Assembly (NCBI GenBank): GCA_030667105.1
Contig: DAOUWN010000021.1
Location: 1-13,273, forward strand
Origin: Deltaproteobacteria bacterium
Lineage (GTDB): Bacteria > Desulfobacterota > Desulfobacteria > C00003060
DNA length: 13,273 bases
Direction of reading: 5' to 3'
Shown here: piece by piece, positions 6,325-13,273 of the stretch
Numbering within the stretch: position 1 is the stretch's first letter
Layout of the letters: every line of letters begins with the position of its first letter
The notes under the pieces: generated by a model
The model's input: the letters and a program-made list of their open reading frames with translations, nothing else
The model's database searches: none
Told to the model about the DNA's origin: nothing
Position numbers and translations under genes: made by a program

Positions 6325-8318
6325 GATGCCTTCCTTTCTCTGCTGACCATTTGAAGGCTCGCCTCAAGATACTCACTCACATTGGGAAAGAGGCGGGCCT
6401 CTGTGTGGGGAAGGAACAGGGCCCCCATATACTTGTCCATGAAGGAGGCGTTATCGCTCAGCTCTATATTAGTCATCATCCTGGCAATCCGCTCGGCCTC
6501 CGGCAACATAGCTTTGCAAAGGCAAACCAGGCGCGCCCCCAGCAGGGAGCCGTTTCCGATAAAATGGAACTTCTTGACAGGTAAGTCCGGAAACAGGCCT
6601 ATCAGTTTTCCCTTTTCAAGGTTGATATATCTGCCAAAGGCGCCCGCGATAATCACCCGATCAAGGTCGTCAAGAGAGAGGTTCAGGCTTTCGAGCAGGG
6701 TCAGACATCCGGCAAAAAGCGCCCCTTTGGCACGCATCAGATTTTCGATATCGACCTCCGTGATGACGATATCATGCCCCGTGGCAGAGTCTTTGGCCCA
6801 TGCGAGTACGTATTCGTGTCCGAATCGTCCTGGGCGAATACGCTCAGAGGCAAGGTCGCGAATAAACTTGCCCCGGCGGTCGATCACGCATGCGCTCAGC
6901 AGCTCAGAAAGGATGCTGATCAGGCCGGACCCGCAAATGCCTTGGGGCCCTTTTCTGCCAACTGTGACAATCATGGGTTCCAGGGTCACGGGATTGATAT
7001 TGAATCCCTCGATCGCTCCCTGATCTGCCCGCATGCCATGTTTGATGCCACCCCCTTCAAAGGCAGGGCCCATGGAACAGGCTGCGCAGGCCAGCCAATC
7101 CCGGTTTCCCAAAACGATCTCGCCGTTTGTCCCGATATCCATATAGAGTGTCAGTTCCTCTTTTTGAAAGACACCGGAACCGAGTATGCCGGAGACAATG
7201 TCGCCGCCCACATAACTTGCCACCGAAGGAAAGTTGTAAACCTGCACACAATCAGGCAGAAGGTCAATGCCAATGTCTCGTGCCCACACGACCGGAAGAG
7301 AACTTGCCACCGGAACATAAGGCGCTTCCCTGATATAGCGCGTCTCTAAGCCAAGGAGCAGGTGCGTCATCGTGGTGTTGCCGGCCGCAGCAATGCATGA
7401 GACGCTCTTTTCTGAGCTGCCGGTTTCTTCTAACAGCTCATCAATTACCTGATTAATGGAAGACACAACAAGGGACTGCAGCTTTTTTCGCCCTTCGGGT
7501 TGTTGGGCATACACGATGCGGGTAATGACATCGTCGCCGTATTTGACCTGCCCGTTGTATTCGGCGCGTTCTGCCATGACCCTTCCGTTCTTAAGATCTA
7601 TCAGCTCGGCGCAGATTGTCGTGGTTCCGATATCCAACCCAATGGCAAGATTCTCATCAGATGCATCACCGCCCTGGATGCGCACCAGGTTTAGCGGGGA
7701 GGTTTTGTCTCCTGGGGAAAGGAGATTGTTTGCAGCAGGCGCTGCCATCAGAGTGGCTGTGACATGCCAATCACTGGCCCGCAAGATATCTGGCATGGTC
7801 TTCAGGCACCGAATATCTGCTGACACGTTTTCAATTTGATGTTGCTGTCTCAGTCCCGCGGAGAACCGTGACAGGTCGCTTACGTTGTCCTGCAATGTGG
7901 GCGGTGCAAGCCGGGTAGGCACCTTAATGGCTATGGGGTCAAGATGCCACCCTTCAGCCAGGAGCTTTGTGTCGAGGGCAGAGATTTTACGTTCCCCTTT
8001 GGCTATGTCAAGTTTCTGGGTAACAAGCCGCCGCAAGCCCCTTGATTCATCAGGAATCCGGACCGTGCAATCTGAAAGAACAGACGTTCTACAGGCCTGG
8101 CGCCACCCCTGGTCATATTTTTTCTCGCTAATATTCTCTGTCTTTTCGCTGTCAACCTCGCCTTCTTCAATCACCACGCGGCACTTGCCGCAAACACCCT
8201 GGCCGCCGCACAAAGCATTGATATGTACGCCCGCCTCAAGGGCAGCGTCCAGGAGGTTGCTCCCCTTGGGAACGGTGACTGAAACATTGTTCGGTTCAAA
8301 GGTGATGGTGTGTTTCAT
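6321..8318 (-). CDS. acsV: RACo/AcsV-type reductive activator of corrinoid protein (2Fe-2S ferredoxin + ASKHA ATPase)
   Basis: A 665-residue protein. Residues 1-93 are a plant-type 2Fe-2S ferredoxin domain with C37, C43, C46 and C76 (C-x5-C-x2-C, then a distant C). A linker of about 130 residues follows. From about residue 223 comes the ASKHA-type ATPase: GLDIGTTT phosphate loop (227-234), AAAGNTTMTH (310-319), the second phosphate motif YMDIGTNGE (392-400), GPQGICGSGLI (457-467) and IIAGAFGRYI (556-565). This is the layout of RACo, which uses ATP to push one electron onto the inactive Co(II) corrinoid iron-sulfur protein of the Wood-Ljungdahl pathway. Related proteins reactivate methylamine or O-demethylase corrinoid proteins, so the partner is uncertain, but the coupled cooC favours CODH/ACS. 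The ATG at 8318 has no clear Shine-Dalgarno sequence; a tandem repeat begins 10 bp upstream. Confidence 0.88.
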   Translation of the reverse strand: MKHTITFEPNNVSVTVPKGSNLLDAALEAGVHINALCGGQGVCGKCRVVIEEGEVDSEKTENISEKKYDQGWRQACRTSVLSDCTVRIPDESRGLRRLVTQKLDIAKGERKISALDTKLLAEGWHLDPIAIKVPTRLAPPTLQDNVSDLSRFSAGLRQQHQIENVSADIRCLKTMPDILRASDWHVTATLMAAPAANNLLSPGDKTSPLNLVRIQGGDASDENLAIGLDIGTTTICAELIDLKNGRVMAERAEYNGQVKYGDDVITRIVYAQQPEGRKKLQSLVVSSINQVIDELLEETGSSEKSVSCIAAAGNTTMTHLLLGLETRYIREAPYVPVASSLPVVWARDIGIDLLPDCVQVYNFPSVASYVGGDIVSGILGSGVFQKEELTLYMDIGTNGEIVLGNRDWLACAACSMGPAFEGGGIKHGMRADQGAIEGFNINPVTLEPMIVTVGRKGPQGICGSGLISILSELLSACVIDRRGKFIRDLASERIRPGRFGHEYVLAWAKDSATGHDIVITEVDIENLMRAKGALFAGCLTLLESLNLSLDDLDRVIIAGAFGRYINLEKGKLIGLFPDLPVKKFHFIGNGSLLGARLVCLCKAMLPEAERIARMMTNIELSDNASFMDKYMGALFLPHTEARLFPNVSEYLEASLQMVSRERKAS

Positions 8319-8327
8319 GCGTAGACG

Positions 8328-8375
8328 AAATGCCTAAAATGCCTAAAATGAGCTAAAATGCCTAAAGTTGTTTGT
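8328..8375 (+). repeat. Tandem TGCCTAAA-type repeat, copy B
   Basis: Four units of 9, 9, 10 and 9 bases built on TGCCTAAA (the third is TGAGCTAAAA), ending in TTGTTTGT. It is the plus-strand partner of 5510-5557, sharing an exact 17-bp end and the same unit pattern with one unit order changed. Homology stops sharply after TTGTTTGT at both copies. It ends 10 bp from the activator start codon. Confidence 0.78.
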
Positions 8376-8384
8376 ATCCGTTCA

Positions 8385-8520
8385 CGGAGTATTGGAGTGT
8401 TGGAGTAGGCGAAACATCATGGTCATTCGACCGGAAAACAGACAGATCGTGATAATTTTTCTATTTCATGGAGCTTCCCATGCCCATTACTCCATCACTT
8501 CAGTACTCCAGTACTCCAAT
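8385..8520. repeat. Two facing arrays of an 8-bp repeat (GGAGT/ACTCC)
   Basis: The left array has GGAGT at 8386, 8394 and 8402, exactly 8 bp apart (unit like TGGAGTGT). The right array has the complement ACTCC at 8489, 8505 and 8513 with a variant ACTTC at 8497, again every 8 bp. The arrays point in opposite directions, so a transcript could fold into a long imperfect stem around an 81-nt centre. Nothing recognisable is encoded in the centre. Confidence 0.7.
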
Positions 8521-8526
8521 GCTACT

Positions 8527-8563
8527 GCATCCGGCATCCGGTATCACGTCATTGACCAATGAC
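8527..8563. repeat. Heptad run GCATCCG x2, GTATCAC, then GTCATTG/CAATGAC
   Basis: Two exact GCATCCG units (8527-8540) are followed in the same 7-bp phase by GTATCAC and GTCATTG. The last part, GTCATTG-AC-CAATGAC (8548-8563), is also a 7-bp inverted repeat. GCATCCG recurs at 12273-12279 and GTCATTG at 5503-5509, so the same families are used in other gaps of this window. Confidence 0.68.
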
Positions 8564-8608
8564 CAGAACAGGCCGCCCGGGTCATCCGCCCAAGCGGCCT
8601 GTCTGGTC
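8561..8608. repeat. Strong palindromic hairpin downstream of PFOR
   Basis: GACCAG (8561-8566) pairs with CTGGTC (8603-8608) and ACAGGCCGC (8568-8576) with GCGGCCTGT (8594-8602), giving a 15-bp stem with one bulged A and a 17-nt loop. On the minus strand it lies about 104 nt after the PFOR stop. No T-run follows on either strand, so it is not a standard intrinsic terminator; it could protect the PFOR mRNA 3' end or be a REP-like palindrome. Confidence 0.7.
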
Positions 8609-8666
8609 AGATCAGATTTTGAATCCTTGAGCCCGCCAGAAATACGGAGGACCTGCGGCCTTGACC

Positions 8667-13185
<4,519 letters not shown>

Positions 13186-13196
13186 GTCTGCACCAA

Positions 13197-13210
13197 TGGG
13201 AACATTCCCA
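13197..13210. promoter_or_regulatory. Palindrome in the sucD leader
   Basis: TGGGAACATTCCCA has perfect 6-bp arms (TGGGAA and TTCCCA) around CA and starts 12 bp upstream of the sucD ATG. The 2-nt centre is too small for an RNA hairpin, so a DNA-binding dimer site is the more natural reading. No family was recognised. Confidence 0.4.
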
Positions 13211-13232
13211 GATTATTACACCACGATGAATA

Positions 13233-13260
13233 AATCCGAAATTCGAATATAGAAATTCGT
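13233..13260. repeat. Four tandem heptads AATTCGA-type upstream of sucD
   Basis: Units AATCCGA, AATTCGA, ATATAGA and AATTCGT follow each other with exact 7-bp period, so GAAATTCG occurs twice 14 bp apart (13238 and 13252). This is a further 7-bp family, unrelated in sequence to those in the other gaps. Confidence 0.68.
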
Positions 13261-13273
13261 GATGCTATCAAGG

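Noticed and set aside
8385..8520. Possible CRISPR array
   Set aside because: The units are 8 bp without spacers and no cas gene is present; this is a simple short-period repeat.

Overview
The window looks like chromosomal DNA from an anaerobic, acetyl-CoA-metabolising bacterium. The most likely group is the Desulfobacterota (former Deltaproteobacteria), such as a sulfate reducer or syntroph. This is inferred from gene content: a one-chain pyruvate:ferredoxin oxidoreductase, a CooC-type nickel-insertion ATPase next to a RACo/AcsV-type corrinoid activator (Wood-Ljungdahl accessory genes), and a PBP1A-type cell-wall synthase. No rRNA, tRNA, CRISPR array, transposase or phage gene was seen.

Layout, left to right: a 3'-truncated hisI on the minus strand (1-322); a 265-bp divergent gap with repeats; mrcA (PBP1A) on the plus strand (588-2966); then a run of minus-strand genes. 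In the direction of transcription from the right edge these are sucD (13185-12313), pyruvate:ferredoxin oxidoreductase (12245-8712), a 393-bp gap packed with short repeats, the corrinoid activator (8318-6321), cooC overlapping it by 4 bp (6324-5575), recN (5477-3768) and a CBS-ACT protein (3669-2974). The last one converges on mrcA with only 7 bp between stop codons. A probable terminator for it lies inside the 3' end of the mrcA coding sequence.

Functionally, the right part centres on acetyl-CoA. PFOR interconverts pyruvate and acetyl-CoA + CO2 with ferredoxin, and SucD makes or uses succinyl-CoA in the TCA cycle. CooC and the corrinoid activator would mature and reactivate the CODH/ACS branch, but no CODH/ACS subunit gene is in view. 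The left part is housekeeping: histidine synthesis, peptidoglycan synthesis, DNA repair and nucleotide sensing.

Two things stand out. First, recN is interrupted by one in-frame TAG (4890-4892) where the family normally has a conserved Glu, and the rest of the frame is open. This is a nonsense mutation, a sequence error, or readthrough; no intact gene here ends in TAG. Second, every gap from recN rightwards carries short tandem repeats of 7-10 bp period in several unrelated sequence families. One family forms an inverted pair that brackets the cooC-activator cassette. I found no clearly new defence or biosynthetic system; the repeats are the most unusual feature.
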